Shown here: one piece after another, positions 47,367-55,935 of the stretch | Layout: the number at the start of each line of letters is the position of its first letter | Position numbering within the stretch: position 1 is the first letter of the stretch | Source of the DNA: Synechococcales cyanobacterium CNB | GTDB lineage: Bacteria; Planctomycetota; Phycisphaerae; Phycisphaerales; UBA1924 | DNA length: 64,000 nt | Assembly (NCBI GenBank): GCA_030263455.1 | Contig: SZOZ01000007.1 | Location: forward strand, 163,830 to 227,829 | Reading direction: 5' to 3' | Notes under the pieces: generated by a model | What the model saw: only the letters and a program-made list of their open reading frames with translations | What the model was told of the DNA's origin: nothing | Database searches by the model: none | Translations under genes and position numbers: made by a program

Positions 47367-48074
47367 TCAGGCATCCCCGAGGCGATTCTCGCCACCGGCC
47401 CGGTCCTGCGGAGCAGCAGGCCGCGGCGGCCCGGGGACGATGAACCGGGCGAGCGTCATGGGCATGAACAGCAGTACCACCGTGATTCCGCCCGTCACCC
47501 CGGCGAACACGAGGTAAGCGACGAAACTCGAAATATACCATCCGGTGTACTCGTCTCCCACTTGTGTCACCCAGCCCAGCGCGACGACGGCCCCCGCGAT
47601 GGAGAGCGACGCTGCAAACCCGGCGAGCACACCACAGAACCTGAGCACGACCGCCACGATCTCCCGCGTTCTGATCACGCGCGCCGTCCGGCGAAGGTTC
47701 GAGTCCCGTTCCGGCGACAGGCCCATGAACTCCGGCGAGAGCGCCAGCCCACACTCAGGGCAGCGTGCCTCGACCAGCCCCTCCAGCCGGTACCGACACG
47801 CCGGGCACTCCGACCACCTGCGCAGCGGTACAACGAAATGGACGAACAGCCGCCCGAACATGAGCACGAACACGAAGTAGACGAACGGAAGAAAGCCGGC
47901 CGTCACCCGGGGCCAGTAGTACCCGACGTCCAGAAGGTCGCCGTCTCTCACCCCTTCCTGAATCCAACTTGCGAACGGCACGACGGCCACGGGCATGGCA
48001 AGCAACGTCGTGCACCGCAGCACGATCAGCACCGTCCACCGTCGCCGCGCGACCTCCGCCGAAGATGGAACCAT
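47367..48074 (-). CDS. Membrane protein with internal zinc-ribbon-like domain
   Basis: A 235-residue protein of unknown function. Hydrophobic helices are at about 17-38 (TVLIVLRCTTLLAMPVAVVPF), 58-82 (AGFLPFVYFVFVLMFGRLFVHFV), 145-170 (VVLRFCGVLAGFAASLSIAGAVVALGW) and 185-210 (SSFVAYLVFAGVTGGITVVLLFM). Between helices 2 and 3, CPACRYRLEGLVEARCPECG forms two CxxC pairs, a zinc-ribbon/rubredoxin-type knuckle of the kind found in many planctomycete membrane proteins ('CPxCxYxLxGL...CPECG'). The start ATG has TACACT 7 nt upstream. The gene ends well before an intrinsic terminator. Confidence 0.72.
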   Translation of the reverse strand: MVPSSAEVARRRWTVLIVLRCTTLLAMPVAVVPFASWIQEGVRDGDLLDVGYYWPRVTAGFLPFVYFVFVLMFGRLFVHFVVPLRRWSECPACRYRLEGLVEARCPECGLALSPEFMGLSPERDSNLRRTARVIRTREIVAVVLRFCGVLAGFAASLSIAGAVVALGWVTQVGDEYTGWYISSFVAYLVFAGVTGGITVVLLFMPMTLARFIVPGPPRPAAPQDRAGGENRLGDA

Positions 48075-48098
48075 GCCCCCCAGTGTACCCGATCGCCC

Positions 48099-49220
48099 TC
48101 AGTGCCCGAAGAGGTTCCGCTCACCGAACATCCCCGACAACTCGAAGAACCACAGCGCGTCCTGCACCGACCCGAACACCTTCGTCGCCGTCTCCGTGAT
48201 GAAGGGGCTGGGCGGCTTCTTCGGCTTCCACACCACGTACACCTCCTTCGTGTGCTCGAAAGCGTGGTGCAGCTCCCGCTCGACGCCGCTCGACAGCCCG
48301 GGCACCCCCCCCGGCAGTTCCGGCACGTAACTCACGATCATGTCCGACTGGTCGATCAACTTGAAGTCCCGCATGTAGATCTGCCCGTCGATGTCCCCCG
48401 CGATGTCCAGCACCTCGCGCACCCGCACCCGGATCGGCGGCCCCGACCTCGCCCCGCCGAACGAGTGCGGCACGTGCTCGATGAACTCCGCCCCCTCCCG
48501 CGCAGCCGCCAGCGCACGGTCCAGCAGCAGCTTCTCGTCCACGTCCCCGGGGTCGAAGGTGATGAAGTGCTCCGCCAGCTCCGCCCGGAACCCGTCGATC
48601 TCCGCCAGCACCTCCGGCATGTCCACCACGTGGCTCATCGGAAAACTCGGGTACACCTTCCGCATCCCCGGCCGGCACACGAGCCGGAACAGCGTCCGCG
48701 TCGTCTCCGCGTGCCGCCCGCGCGACAGAATGAAAAACTGGCTCCCCTTCACCGCCTTCGACATCAGCTCCGTCGCCAGAATCTCCTCCTCGCGCCACAC
48801 CATGCAGTCCTTCAGCGTCGCGTCGATCACGTGGTCCGCGTGCAGCCTGTGGTGCACCACCTCGATGTTGTCCACCAGGCAGATGAAGAGGTCCGGTGCG
48901 AACTTCTCGATCTGGTCGAAGTCGAACGCCGAGAACAGGCCGTGACGCCACCGGAACGTCGCGTGCGTGTTCACCAGCACGTTCGGACGACCCGCCGAAT
49001 CCGAGATGATGTCCTTGAACGCCGCCCGACGCAGAGAGTTCAAACGGCTGATCGGCAGGTCCAGAATCCGCCCCGGCCGCACGTCAGGCGCCTCCGCGTA
49101 CATCATGTCACCGACGTGGTAGACCGCGATCGACTCCCCCTGCTCCCCCGCGAAGTCACGCGCCCCGTTCAGGTACGGCTTCTTGTCCATCCCGACCTGG
49201 CCCGTCACGATCGCTCGCAT
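48099..49220 (-). CDS. Unusual nucleotide-kinase-like (AdkA-type) protein with deoxyribosyltransferase-like C-terminus
   Basis: A 373-residue protein with no clear named family. The first strand and loop read MRAIVTGQVGMDKKPYL. Compared with Walker A (G-x4-G-K-T/S), the Gly before Lys is Asp and the Thr/Ser is Lys, so the loop is degenerate. Around residue 85, NVLVNTHATFRWRHGLFSAFDFDQIEKFAPDLFICLVDN follows the archaeal adenylate kinase AdkA pattern (V-x-x-T-H-A, then a short loop, then PD-x-x-x-L-V). The C-terminal part (about 305-360), DFKLIDQSDMIVSYVPELPGGVPGLSSGVERELHHAFEHTKEVYVVW, resembles nucleoside 2-deoxyribosyltransferase-like folds (D-x-x-I-x-x-S-D..., then S-S-G-V-x-x-E). ATG 49220 has TACAAT 8 nt upstream. 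A nucleotide-related function is inferred only. Confidence 0.55.
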   Translation of the reverse strand: MRAIVTGQVGMDKKPYLNGARDFAGEQGESIAVYHVGDMMYAEAPDVRPGRILDLPISRLNSLRRAAFKDIISDSAGRPNVLVNTHATFRWRHGLFSAFDFDQIEKFAPDLFICLVDNIEVVHHRLHADHVIDATLKDCMVWREEEILATELMSKAVKGSQFFILSRGRHAETTRTLFRLVCRPGMRKVYPSFPMSHVVDMPEVLAEIDGFRAELAEHFITFDPGDVDEKLLLDRALAAAREGAEFIEHVPHSFGGARSGPPIRVRVREVLDIAGDIDGQIYMRDFKLIDQSDMIVSYVPELPGGVPGLSSGVERELHHAFEHTKEVYVVWKPKKPPSPFITETATKVFGSVQDALWFFELSGMFGERNLFGH

Positions 49221-49228
49221 GAGGGCCG

Positions 49229-49234
49229 ATTGTA
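49229..49234 (-). promoter_or_regulatory. Probable -10 element for the AdkA-like gene
   Basis: TACAAT on the minus strand ends 8 nt before ATG 49220, with no Shine-Dalgarno between them. Confidence 0.45.
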
Positions 49235-49277
49235 GGGGGGGAGATGCGCGGGCTTCTCACGCTCCGACCGGCCGTGC

Positions 49278-49778
49278 CTACTCGATGACCACCTTCACCG
49301 TCACCGACCCCTGACCGTTCGCGTTCCGGCACGTCAGCCACGTCATGTTCCCCGCCTGGGCGCTCGCGCACGCCTTCACCTCCACCGTGAACGAGTTCGA
49401 CAAGCCCGTATCCACGCTGTGGCTCCAGGGCGAGCACACCACGCCCAGCGACGAGTAGTAGAACAGGAACGTCTGCGCCCCGTTCGTCGGCTGGTCGAGC
49501 GTGACCGTCAACACCGCCTCACCGCCCGCCGGAACGTTCAGCTGCCCCACCGACGCGTACGTCGGCACCGACTCCGTCGTGCTCACGTCCGTCATGTCGT
49601 GGCGATACTCCCCCGCGCCACGCTCCAGCTCCATGATCCGCAGCGTGTTGCTGGCGATCGCCGCCCACTGGAAATCGTTCTCCGAAGGCCGGCTCTTGCA
49701 CCCGGTCACCGCCATCACGCACGCCGACGATGCGATCACGCCCGCGCACGCCACCCGACGACGCACCCGCTGTTTCAT
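49278..49778 (-). CDS. Lipoprotein of unknown function
   Basis: A 166-residue lipoprotein. The signal peptide has a strongly basic start (KQRVRRR), a hydrophobic core and the lipobox AVTGC, with Cys at about 27. The mature part starts with a helix (ENDFQWAAIASNTLRIMELERGAGEY) and continues as a beta-sandwich: VPAGGEAVLTVTLDQPTNGAQTFLFYY, SNSFTVEVKACASAQAGNMTWLTCRNANGQGSVTVKVVIE. Three more Cys residues (about 112, 132 and 146) could form a disulfide. No family is recognised. It starts 12 nt after the kinase gene stop, with AAGGGGG as ribosome site, so it is almost surely translated from the kinase transcript and may be its envelope partner. Confidence 0.65.
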   Translation of the reverse strand: MKQRVRRRVACAGVIASSACVMAVTGCKSRPSENDFQWAAIASNTLRIMELERGAGEYRHDMTDVSTTESVPTYASVGQLNVPAGGEAVLTVTLDQPTNGAQTFLFYYSSLGVVCSPWSHSVDTGLSNSFTVEVKACASAQAGNMTWLTCRNANGQGSVTVKVVIE

Positions 49779-49790
49779 CGTCCGCCCCCT

Positions 49791-52700
49791 TCAGACACCG
49801 CCACGCTGCACGGCAGAGCCGCCGACCCCGAGCCACCGATCCACCACCGCGAGCAGTGTATCAGGTGTCTCCCCGGGCGCCAACGTCAAAACGCCGTCAA
49901 CACCCGCCTCCCGCCGTGCCTCGTGCCACAGCCGATCCTCCTCCGCGGAACGAGACGCACCCGCCGCAAGACGGATCTTCTCGCTCGCAATCAGCAGGCC
50001 CGCGCCCTCCTCCGTTCGCTCCAGCCGAAGTGCGCACACCCCGAGCAACAGCGCAAGACTTGCGCAACTCGGCAGGTGGGTCATCCCACGTCGCAGCCCC
50101 CACGCCTGGACCAGCGCCTCCCTCGCCCGTCCGAAGTCGCCCCGTGTCATCGCGATGTCCGCAAGATTCCTCAGCGCGGCCGCTTCGCGGAATCGATCCC
50201 CCTTCTCCCGAAAGTCCGGCAGGCACGCCCGCAGGAGCGACTCCGCCTCCTCCAGGCGACCCTCGTGGATCGTCACCACGGCCAGATTTAGGCTCTCCTG
50301 CGCCGCGCGCACGCCATCCCCGCTCGCCCGGTAAAGGTCGTGCGCCCGTGCGTGCGCCTCTCGCGCCCCGGCCAGATCTCCCGCATCCTTGTTCAGGATC
50401 CCCAGCAGGCTCCAGCAACGCGCCAGACGCGCCCCGTCACCGATCGCCCCCGCGATCCCGATCCCGGCCTCGATGAACTCCCGAGACTTCCGACGGTCCC
50501 CGTCGCTCCACGCGAGGATCCCCGCCGCGTTGTACCCACGCGCCTGAAGCGCATCCGCCGCACCTCCCCGCGCCGAGATCAACCGCTCCAGCCACGACAG
50601 GCCGATCCTGATGTACCCGCGCGCCTGCCAGAACAGCACCAGCACGTTCGCAAGACGAAGACCCGACTCGGCATCCCCCCCCTCGCCCGCGAAGTGCTCG
50701 AGTGCGGCGAGGAAGTTGCCGTGGTCACGCTGGAACCGGTCGAGCGCGAGCGCCTCGCCCGGCCCGCCGTGGTCGCCGAACAGCCGCTCGCCGAGCCTCA
50801 CGAAGTAGGCCGCGTGGCGCAGCCGGATCGCACCGGCGTCCGACTCCGCCTCCGCCCTCGCTCTCGCATAGGCAAGCACGGGTTCGAGCATCCGGTACCG
50901 CTCCGCCTCGCGGTCGAAAACAAGCAGCGACTTGTCCACCAGCCGCGCCAGAAGGTCGATGACCGCGAACTCGTCCCTTCCCGCACCGCACACCTCCACC
51001 GCCGCGTCCAGCGTGCACCCCCCGCTGAACACGCTCAACGCGTGGAACATCCCCTGCTCGTCCCGCGTCAGCGTGCGGTACGACCAGCCCATCGCCTCCT
51101 CGAGCGTGTCGTGCCGCCCACCGGCCCCCGCACCGCGACGGAGCAGGCGAGTCGCCTCGCCCAGCCGATCCGCAATCTCACCCACAGGCAGCGCACGCAC
51201 ACGCGCCGCAGCCAGTTCGATCGCCAGCGGCAGACCACCGACTCCCGCGCAGATCCTCGCCACGTCCCCAGCCGCCTCGGGCGTCAGCTGAAACGTCGGG
51301 TCCGACGCACGCGCCCGCTCCACGAACAACCTCACCGATCCGAACCGCTCCAGCGCGCTCGCGTCCACCGCCCACTCCCCGGGCGGAGGCACGCTCAGCC
51401 CCCCCAGCAAGTACACTCGCTCACCGGGCACGTGCAGCGGCTCGCGGCTCGTCGCCAGCACCCGAAGCCCCGGCACACGCGACAACGCCTCACGCACAAA
51501 CAACGACGACGACACCGACAGGTGCTCGCAGTTGTCCAGCACCAGCAGCATCGGGCGATCCCCAACGACCTCCGCGATCGCCTCCACGCCTCGGCTCGCT
51601 CCACGCGCCCCCAGCGACCCCGCCACGACCTGCGGCACGTGCACCGGATCGGAAACCGAGGCCAGCCACGCCGCGCCGACCGCCTCTCCCCGCTCCTGGG
51701 CCTCGTGCGCCAGCCGAAGCGCCAGACGCGTCTTCCCGCACCCCCCGGGGCCGAGAAGCGTCACCAGGCGCGCCTGCCCGAGCAGCCCGCGCACCTCCTC
51801 TGCCTCGCGCCCACGCCCGATCAGCGGGTCCGTCTCCAACGGCAACACCGGACGCTCACGCGCCACGACCGCCCGATCTCCCGGCCGTGCCGCCGCACCG
51901 AGAGCCTCGGCGACCTCCCGCATCGACCCCGGACGCCCCGTCACGCTCGGGTCCAGGCATCGCTCCACCAACCGACGCACACCCTCCGGCAGATCGACCG
52001 GCAGCACACCCCAGTCCGGCGACGCCCGCTCGCCAAGAAACGCCCGCACGCCCGCCAAGCACTCGTACAGCACGCACCCGAACGCCCACACGTCCGCCCG
52101 GTGGTCCACCTCCTTGCCCGCCACCTGCTCCGGGCTCATGTACCCCGGCGTGCCGAGCGCAGCCCGCCGCGCACCCCCGCCCTCCCCCGCGCTCTCGTGA
52201 AAGTGCTTGGCGAGCCCGAAGTCCAGCACCTTCGCCCCGGTCCGGCCGAGCATCACGTTCGCAGGCTTCAGGTCGCGGTGGATCACCCCGCGCTCGTGGG
52301 CCGCGCCGATCCCTCTCGCCACCTGCAGCGCAATCACCAGCGATTCCGCAGGCTCGATCGGCCCCTCGCGCAGCCGCTCCGCGAGCGTCCTCCCCTCGAC
52401 GAACTCCATCACGATGAAGACACGCCCCTCGTGTTCGAGCACGTCATGCACAGCCGCAACGTTCGGATGGCTGATCCGCGCCAACGCCTCCGCCTCGCGC
52501 CGAAAGCGCGCCACAGCCGCCGCGTCGCGCGTCCACGGGCCGCGCAGCGTCTTCAACGCCACGTCCCGCTGCAGCGCGGTGTCACGCGCCCGGTAGACCT
52601 CCCCGAACGTCCCCGCCCCCACCCACGCCTCCACCACGTACCGGTGCACGCGCTCGCCCGCAGACAGCCGAGGCCGCTCGACCCCGGACGCCTCCCCCAA

Positions 52701-52799
52701 CGGCGAAGTCGGCGCGGCCGAATCGGCGCGGTCGTCACGCCCGGGCAACGCGCCGGTCTCCACTCGGTCTTCGCCCTCCCAATCTGCCCGCTTCGCCAC
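49791..52799 (-). CDS. Ser/Thr protein kinase fused to NB-ARC/AfsR-like ATPase and TPR domain
   Basis: A 1002-residue signalling protein with no obvious membrane segment. Residues about 50-310 form a Hanks kinase: VGAGTFGEVYRARD, ALKTL with Lys 83, VIHRDLKPANVML near 172, DFGLAKHF near 190 and GTPGYMSPEQVAG. About 325-620 form a STAND-type NTPase like those of AfsR/LuxR regulators: PLIGRGREAEEVRGLL, Walker A LLGPGGCGKTRLALRLA near 350, Walker B LLVLDNCEHL near 425 and LPLAIELAAARVRALP near 540, the GLPL-like motif. The remainder is a helical TPR-type superhelix ending near 990. A substrate-sensing switch is inferred. GTG 52799 has GGGAGGGCAAG upstream, and TAGGCT (52822-52827) may be the -10. 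A lipoprotein gene follows at 12 nt. Confidence 0.88.
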   Translation of the reverse strand: MAKRADWEGEDRVETGALPGRDDRADSAAPTSPLGEASGVERPRLSAGERVHRYVVEAWVGAGTFGEVYRARDTALQRDVALKTLRGPWTRDAAAVARFRREAEALARISHPNVAAVHDVLEHEGRVFIVMEFVEGRTLAERLREGPIEPAESLVIALQVARGIGAAHERGVIHRDLKPANVMLGRTGAKVLDFGLAKHFHESAGEGGGARRAALGTPGYMSPEQVAGKEVDHRADVWAFGCVLYECLAGVRAFLGERASPDWGVLPVDLPEGVRRLVERCLDPSVTGRPGSMREVAEALGAAARPGDRAVVARERPVLPLETDPLIGRGREAEEVRGLLGQARLVTLLGPGGCGKTRLALRLAHEAQERGEAVGAAWLASVSDPVHVPQVVAGSLGARGASRGVEAIAEVVGDRPMLLVLDNCEHLSVSSSLFVREALSRVPGLRVLATSREPLHVPGERVYLLGGLSVPPPGEWAVDASALERFGSVRLFVERARASDPTFQLTPEAAGDVARICAGVGGLPLAIELAAARVRALPVGEIADRLGEATRLLRRGAGAGGRHDTLEEAMGWSYRTLTRDEQGMFHALSVFSGGCTLDAAVEVCGAGRDEFAVIDLLARLVDKSLLVFDREAERYRMLEPVLAYARARAEAESDAGAIRLRHAAYFVRLGERLFGDHGGPGEALALDRFQRDHGNFLAALEHFAGEGGDAESGLRLANVLVLFWQARGYIRIGLSWLERLISARGGAADALQARGYNAAGILAWSDGDRRKSREFIEAGIGIAGAIGDGARLARCWSLLGILNKDAGDLAGAREAHARAHDLYRASGDGVRAAQESLNLAVVTIHEGRLEEAESLLRACLPDFREKGDRFREAAALRNLADIAMTRGDFGRAREALVQAWGLRRGMTHLPSCASLALLLGVCALRLERTEEGAGLLIASEKIRLAAGASRSAEEDRLWHEARREAGVDGVLTLAPGETPDTLLAVVDRWLGVGGSAVQRGGV

Positions 52800-52890
52800 C
52801 TTGCCCTCCCGACCAACGTCCAGCCTACCCCGGCCCTCCCCCGCAAGTCACGGAAAAGATCGGCGTCGAGCAGGTCGGCGCGGCTTAAAG

Positions 52891-52920
52891 TGTGCATAAG
52901 TTGTGCATACCGAAATGCAC
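52891..52920 (+). promoter_or_regulatory. Operator-like repeats upstream of vapB
   Basis: TGTGCATA occurs at 52891-52898 and 52902-52909, exactly 11 nt apart. GTGCAT (52903-52908) is also palindromic with ATGCAC (52915-52920) across 6 nt. Three half-sites on one face of the helix, just before an antitoxin start, are typical of autoregulatory operators bound by antitoxin dimers. Confidence 0.55.
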
Positions 52921-53322
52921 ATGAGAACGACGCTCAACATCGACGAGAAGCCCCTCGAAGAGGCCGCCCGCTGCACCGGCATCAAGGAAAAAACCGCCCT
53001 CGTCCGCGCCGGACTCGATTCGCTCATCGCCAGGGAAGCCGCGCGTCACCTCGACGCCATGGGCGGCACGGATCGTGGCGCGACCGCCTCCACACGCCGT
53101 TTCCTCCATGCCCTGCTCTGTGCGCCCCTATCCTCCCCTTCCCATGGCCACACTCGTCAACAAAGACACCCGCGTCATCTGTCAGGGCATCACCGGCGCC
53201 TTCGGGGCCGTGCATACTCGCGGCTGCCTCCACTACGGCACCCGGATGGTCGGCGGCGTCACGCCCGGCAAGGGCGGGACCAAGGACGAGAACGCCCTGC
53301 CCATCTTCGACACGGTAGATAA
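52921..53322 (+). CDS. vapB: Orphan VapB-type antitoxin reading into sucD
   Basis: The first 50 residues, [20 protein letters not shown] then [29 protein letters not shown], match the short VapB (DUF2191) antitoxin family, which normally ends some 15 residues later in an Arg-rich tail. Here the frame has no stop at that point. After [12 protein letters not shown] it stays open to 53322, running 179 nt into sucD in another frame, so the C-terminal 70 residues are probably not native. No vapC (PIN-domain toxin) follows. The locus therefore looks like the remnant of a toxin-antitoxin pair after a deletion joined it to sucD. ATG 52921 begins the conserved domain; ATG 52915 and GTG 52903 are in-frame alternatives. 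The 5' side carries operator-like repeats. Confidence 0.65.
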   Translation: MRTTLNIDEKPLEEAARCTGIKEKTALVRAGLDSLIAREAARHLDAMGGTDRGATASTRRFLHALLCAPLSSPSHGHTRQQRHPRHLSGHHRRLRGRAYSRLPPLRHPDGRRRHARQGRDQGRERPAHLRHGR

Positions 53323-54133
53323 GGCCGTCCGCGAGACCGGCGCGGACGCCACCATGATCTTCGTTCCCCCCGCCTTCGCCGCCGACGCCGTGCTCGAGGC
53401 CGCCGCCGCCGGCATCCGCGTCATCTGCTGCATCACCGAGGGCGTGCCGGTGCAGGACATGATCCGCGTGCGGGCCGTGCTCGACGAGATGAACCTCGGC
53501 GCGCGCGGCGCGGACGTCCACCCCGCGCAGCAACTCATCACCCTCATCGGCCCCAACTGCCCCGGCATCATCACGCCCGGCCCGAAGACCGGCGCCGGCA
53601 CGGGTCCGTCCGACCCCTACACCAACGCCGGATGCAAGATCGGCATCATGCCCGGCTACATCCACACCCACGTCAGCGAGGCCAGGACCGGCAAGGCCGT
53701 CGGCATCGTCTCTCGCTCCGGCACACTCACCTACGAGGCCGTCTGGCAGTGCTCCCGACTCGGCATCGGCCAGAGCACCTGCATCGGCATCGGGGGCGAC
53801 CCGGTCCGCGGCGTGAACCACGTCGATTGCCTCAAACTCTTCGAGGCCGACCCGGAGACGCACGGCATCCTCATGATCGGCGAGATCGGCGGCACCGACG
53901 AGGAGGACGCGGCGGCATTCATCAAGACCCACGTCCGCAAGCCCGTCGCCGCCTTCATCGCCGGTCGCACCGCCCCCCCCGGCAAACGCATGGGCCACGC
54001 AGGCGCGATCATCTCCGGCGGCGAGGGCACGGCCGACAGCAAGATCGCCGCCCTGCGGGCCGCGGGCGCGACCATCGCCGAAAGCCCGGCCGACATGGGC
54101 AACGCCATGGCGACGGCGCTGAAACTCCGCTGA
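53144..54133 (+). CDS. sucD: Succinyl-CoA ligase, alpha subunit
   Basis: Alpha subunit of succinyl-CoA synthetase: it binds CoA and carries the phosphohistidine. It has 329 residues, somewhat over the typical 290-300. The CoA-binding Rossmann region is [22 protein letters not shown] (family: 'KxTkVicQGfTGkqGTfHs') with [25 protein letters not shown] near 145 binds Co[33 protein letters not shown] follows, and the phosphorylated His is in [19 protein letters not shown] near 284. The insertion [16 protein letters not shown] near 118 explains the extra length. No ribosome site is evident. sucC is not adjacent. The gene's first 179 nt overlap the vapB frame. Confidence 0.93.
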   Translation: MATLVNKDTRVICQGITGAFGAVHTRGCLHYGTRMVGGVTPGKGGTKDENALPIFDTVDKAVRETGADATMIFVPPAFAADAVLEAAAAGIRVICCITEGVPVQDMIRVRAVLDEMNLGARGADVHPAQQLITLIGPNCPGIITPGPKTGAGTGPSDPYTNAGCKIGIMPGYIHTHVSEARTGKAVGIVSRSGTLTYEAVWQCSRLGIGQSTCIGIGGDPVRGVNHVDCLKLFEADPETHGILMIGEIGGTDEEDAAAFIKTHVRKPVAAFIAGRTAPPGKRMGHAGAIISGGEGTADSKIAALRAAGATIAESPADMGNAMATALKLR

Positions 54134-54198
54134 GATTGTTCCATCGGATCAGCGCGACCGCGCGCCCCGCTCCGCGCAAAGGCTTCAAACAAACCGCA

Positions 54199-55884
54199 CT
54201 ACGCCAGCCGATCCGCCTGCAACCGGCTCTGCGCCGTCGCCGAGGGGTCGGCGTGCTCGGCCGCGTCCGCCGGCAGCGTCATCTTCACCGTCGTCCCCTT
54301 GCCCACCTCGCTGATCAGTTCGATCTGCCCGCGGTGCTCCTCGACGATCCGCCGCGTCACCGCCAGCCCCAGGCCCGTGCCCTTCGTCCCCTTCGTCGTG
54401 TGGAACGGCTCGAAGACCCAGCGCAGCCGGTCCTCCGGGATGCCCGGCCCGTTGTCGATCACGTGCACGTCCGCGTAGGCGTGCCCCTGCCCGAGCAGCG
54501 GGTCCGTCACGCGGTAGAACGTCCGCACCGTCACCGCCCCCGTCCCCGGCGGCACGGCCTCGACCGCGTTCGTCAGCAGGTTCATCAGCGCCTGGTGGAT
54601 CAGGTTCGCGTCGATCGGGATCGGCGGCATCTCCGGGTCGTGGTCCACGATCAGCGCGACCTGCCGGCCGGCGCACGCGCTCTCCAGCAGTTGCGCGCAG
54701 TCCTCGATGAGCGCGCCCAGCGGCGTCAGTTCCAGTTCCACCGAGCGCTGGCGGCTGAACGCCAGCATGTTCAGCGTCAGCCCCACGATCCGGTCCAGGT
54801 TCCGCTTCAGGATCGCCCACCCGTTGCGCGCCAGGGCGGGGTCGTCCTTCTTCAGCCCCATCTCCACCACGTCCGCGCCGCCGCGCAGACCCTGCAGGAT
54901 GTTCTTGATCGAGTGGCTCAGGCTCGCGACCGTCTCGCCGATCGCCGCCAGCCGCTCCGTGTGAATCTTCTGCCCGTAGTGCTCCGCGTTGGCGAGGGCC
55001 AGGCCCGTGTGCTGGCCGATCGCGTTCAGCAACGCCAGCTGCTGCTCCGTGAACGTGTAGTTGGCGATCGACGAGTCCACGTAGATCGTGCCGTACACGC
55101 GGTCCTGAAACCGGATCGGCGAGCAGATCGCGCTGCGAATCCGGAACCGCTGCACGCTGTCGCCCGCCTGGAACCGCCGGTCCGCCATCGCGTTGGAGCT
55201 CAGCACCCCCTCCGAGTGCTTCAGCACGTGCTGCAGGATCGTCCGCGACACCCCGATCCGCGCCTCCTCCTTGTCCTTCGGCGGCGTGCGGTGCATCGCG
55301 GCCGCGGGCCTCAGCGCGCCGTCCGGCAACTCCTCGCGCAGCATGATCACGCCCCGCTCCGGCTTGAACTCGCGGAACACGAGGTCCAGCACCGCGTTCA
55401 GCAGCTGCTGCCGGTCCATCACCTGCGTCGTCAGCGTCGTCAACTGGTAGATCACGCGCAGGTGGTCCACCGCCGCCGCACGCGGCTCCGGCTCCGCCAG
55501 GATCACCGAGTCCTCGTTCGACGGGATCGTCCGCTCGAACTCCACGTCCAGCTCGTCCGCGTGCAGCAGTTCCACCCCGAACGAGTCCGGCCGGTCGCTC
55601 TGCCCGAACACCAGCAGCGTCGAGCCGACGCGCACCTGGTCACCCGCGCGCAGACGCGTGCGCTCCGCGATCCGCACCCCGTTCACGTACGTCCCGTTCT
55701 GCGACATCAGGTCGCGGATCCACCAGATGCTCCCGTCCGGCGTCAGCTCCGCGTGCCGACGGCTCACCGTGTCGTCCGTGATCGGCAACGCCTCGCTCGA
55801 ACGCCCGATCAACTGCGGCTCGTTCGGCGGCAACTGGAACGTCCGCCCCTCGTCCGGCCCCTGGATGACGCTCAGCGACAGCAT
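54199..55884 (-). CDS. FHA-GAF sensor histidine kinase
   Basis: A 561-residue soluble histidine kinase. Residues about 1-95 form an FHA domain (LIGRSSEALPITDDTVSRRHAELTPDGSIWWIRDLMSQNGTYVNGVRI), which binds phosphothreonine. About 150-320 form a GAF domain (VIYQLTTLTTQVMDRQQLLNAVLDLVFREF, then YGTIYVDSSIANYTFTEQQLALL). About 335-550 form the kinase: the phosphorylated His in LAAIGETVASLSHSIKNILQGLRGG, the N box HQALMNLLTNAVEAV, the G1 box DNGPGIPEDRLRWVFEPFHTTKGTKGTGLGLAV, and a final strand GTTVKMTLP. The FHA domain links Ser/Thr phosphorylation to a two-component system. No response regulator is adjacent. TATCGT ends 7 nt before the ATG. It is divergent from holA, 51 nt apart. Confidence 0.9.
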   Translation of the reverse strand: MLSLSVIQGPDEGRTFQLPPNEPQLIGRSSEALPITDDTVSRRHAELTPDGSIWWIRDLMSQNGTYVNGVRIAERTRLRAGDQVRVGSTLLVFGQSDRPDSFGVELLHADELDVEFERTIPSNEDSVILAEPEPRAAAVDHLRVIYQLTTLTTQVMDRQQLLNAVLDLVFREFKPERGVIMLREELPDGALRPAAAMHRTPPKDKEEARIGVSRTILQHVLKHSEGVLSSNAMADRRFQAGDSVQRFRIRSAICSPIRFQDRVYGTIYVDSSIANYTFTEQQLALLNAIGQHTGLALANAEHYGQKIHTERLAAIGETVASLSHSIKNILQGLRGGADVVEMGLKKDDPALARNGWAILKRNLDRIVGLTLNMLAFSRQRSVELELTPLGALIEDCAQLLESACAGRQVALIVDHDPEMPPIPIDANLIHQALMNLLTNAVEAVPPGTGAVTVRTFYRVTDPLLGQGHAYADVHVIDNGPGIPEDRLRWVFEPFHTTKGTKGTGLGLAVTRRIVEEHRGQIELISEVGKGTTVKMTLPADAAEHADPSATAQSRLQADRLA

Positions 55885-55891
55885 CCACCCA

Positions 55892-55897
55892 ACGATA
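55892..55897 (-). promoter_or_regulatory. Probable -10 element for the histidine kinase gene
   Basis: TATCGT on the minus strand ends 7 nt before ATG 55884. The divergent holA has the identical hexamer at 55924-55929, 6 nt before its ATG. Confidence 0.45.
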
Positions 55898-55923
55898 CGA
55901 CGACGCCCGCCCGCCGGGTTCGC

Positions 55924-55929
55924 TATCGT
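55924..55929 (+). promoter_or_regulatory. Probable -10 element for leaderless holA
   Basis: TATCGT ends 6 nt before ATG 55936; no Shine-Dalgarno is visible. Confidence 0.5.
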
Positions 55930-55935
55930 CACCCC

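Noticed and set aside
48099..52799. A defence island built from the AdkA-like protein, STAND kinase and antitoxin
   Set aside because: The three genes are separately transcribed or on different strands, there is no nuclease, toxin or phage-related gene nearby, and housekeeping genes flank them.
53144..54133. Citrate lyase or acyl-CoA synthetase alpha-like protein in place of SucD
   Set aside because: The [10 protein letters not shown] and [18 protein letters not shown] motifs and length fit SucD; no extra domains are present.
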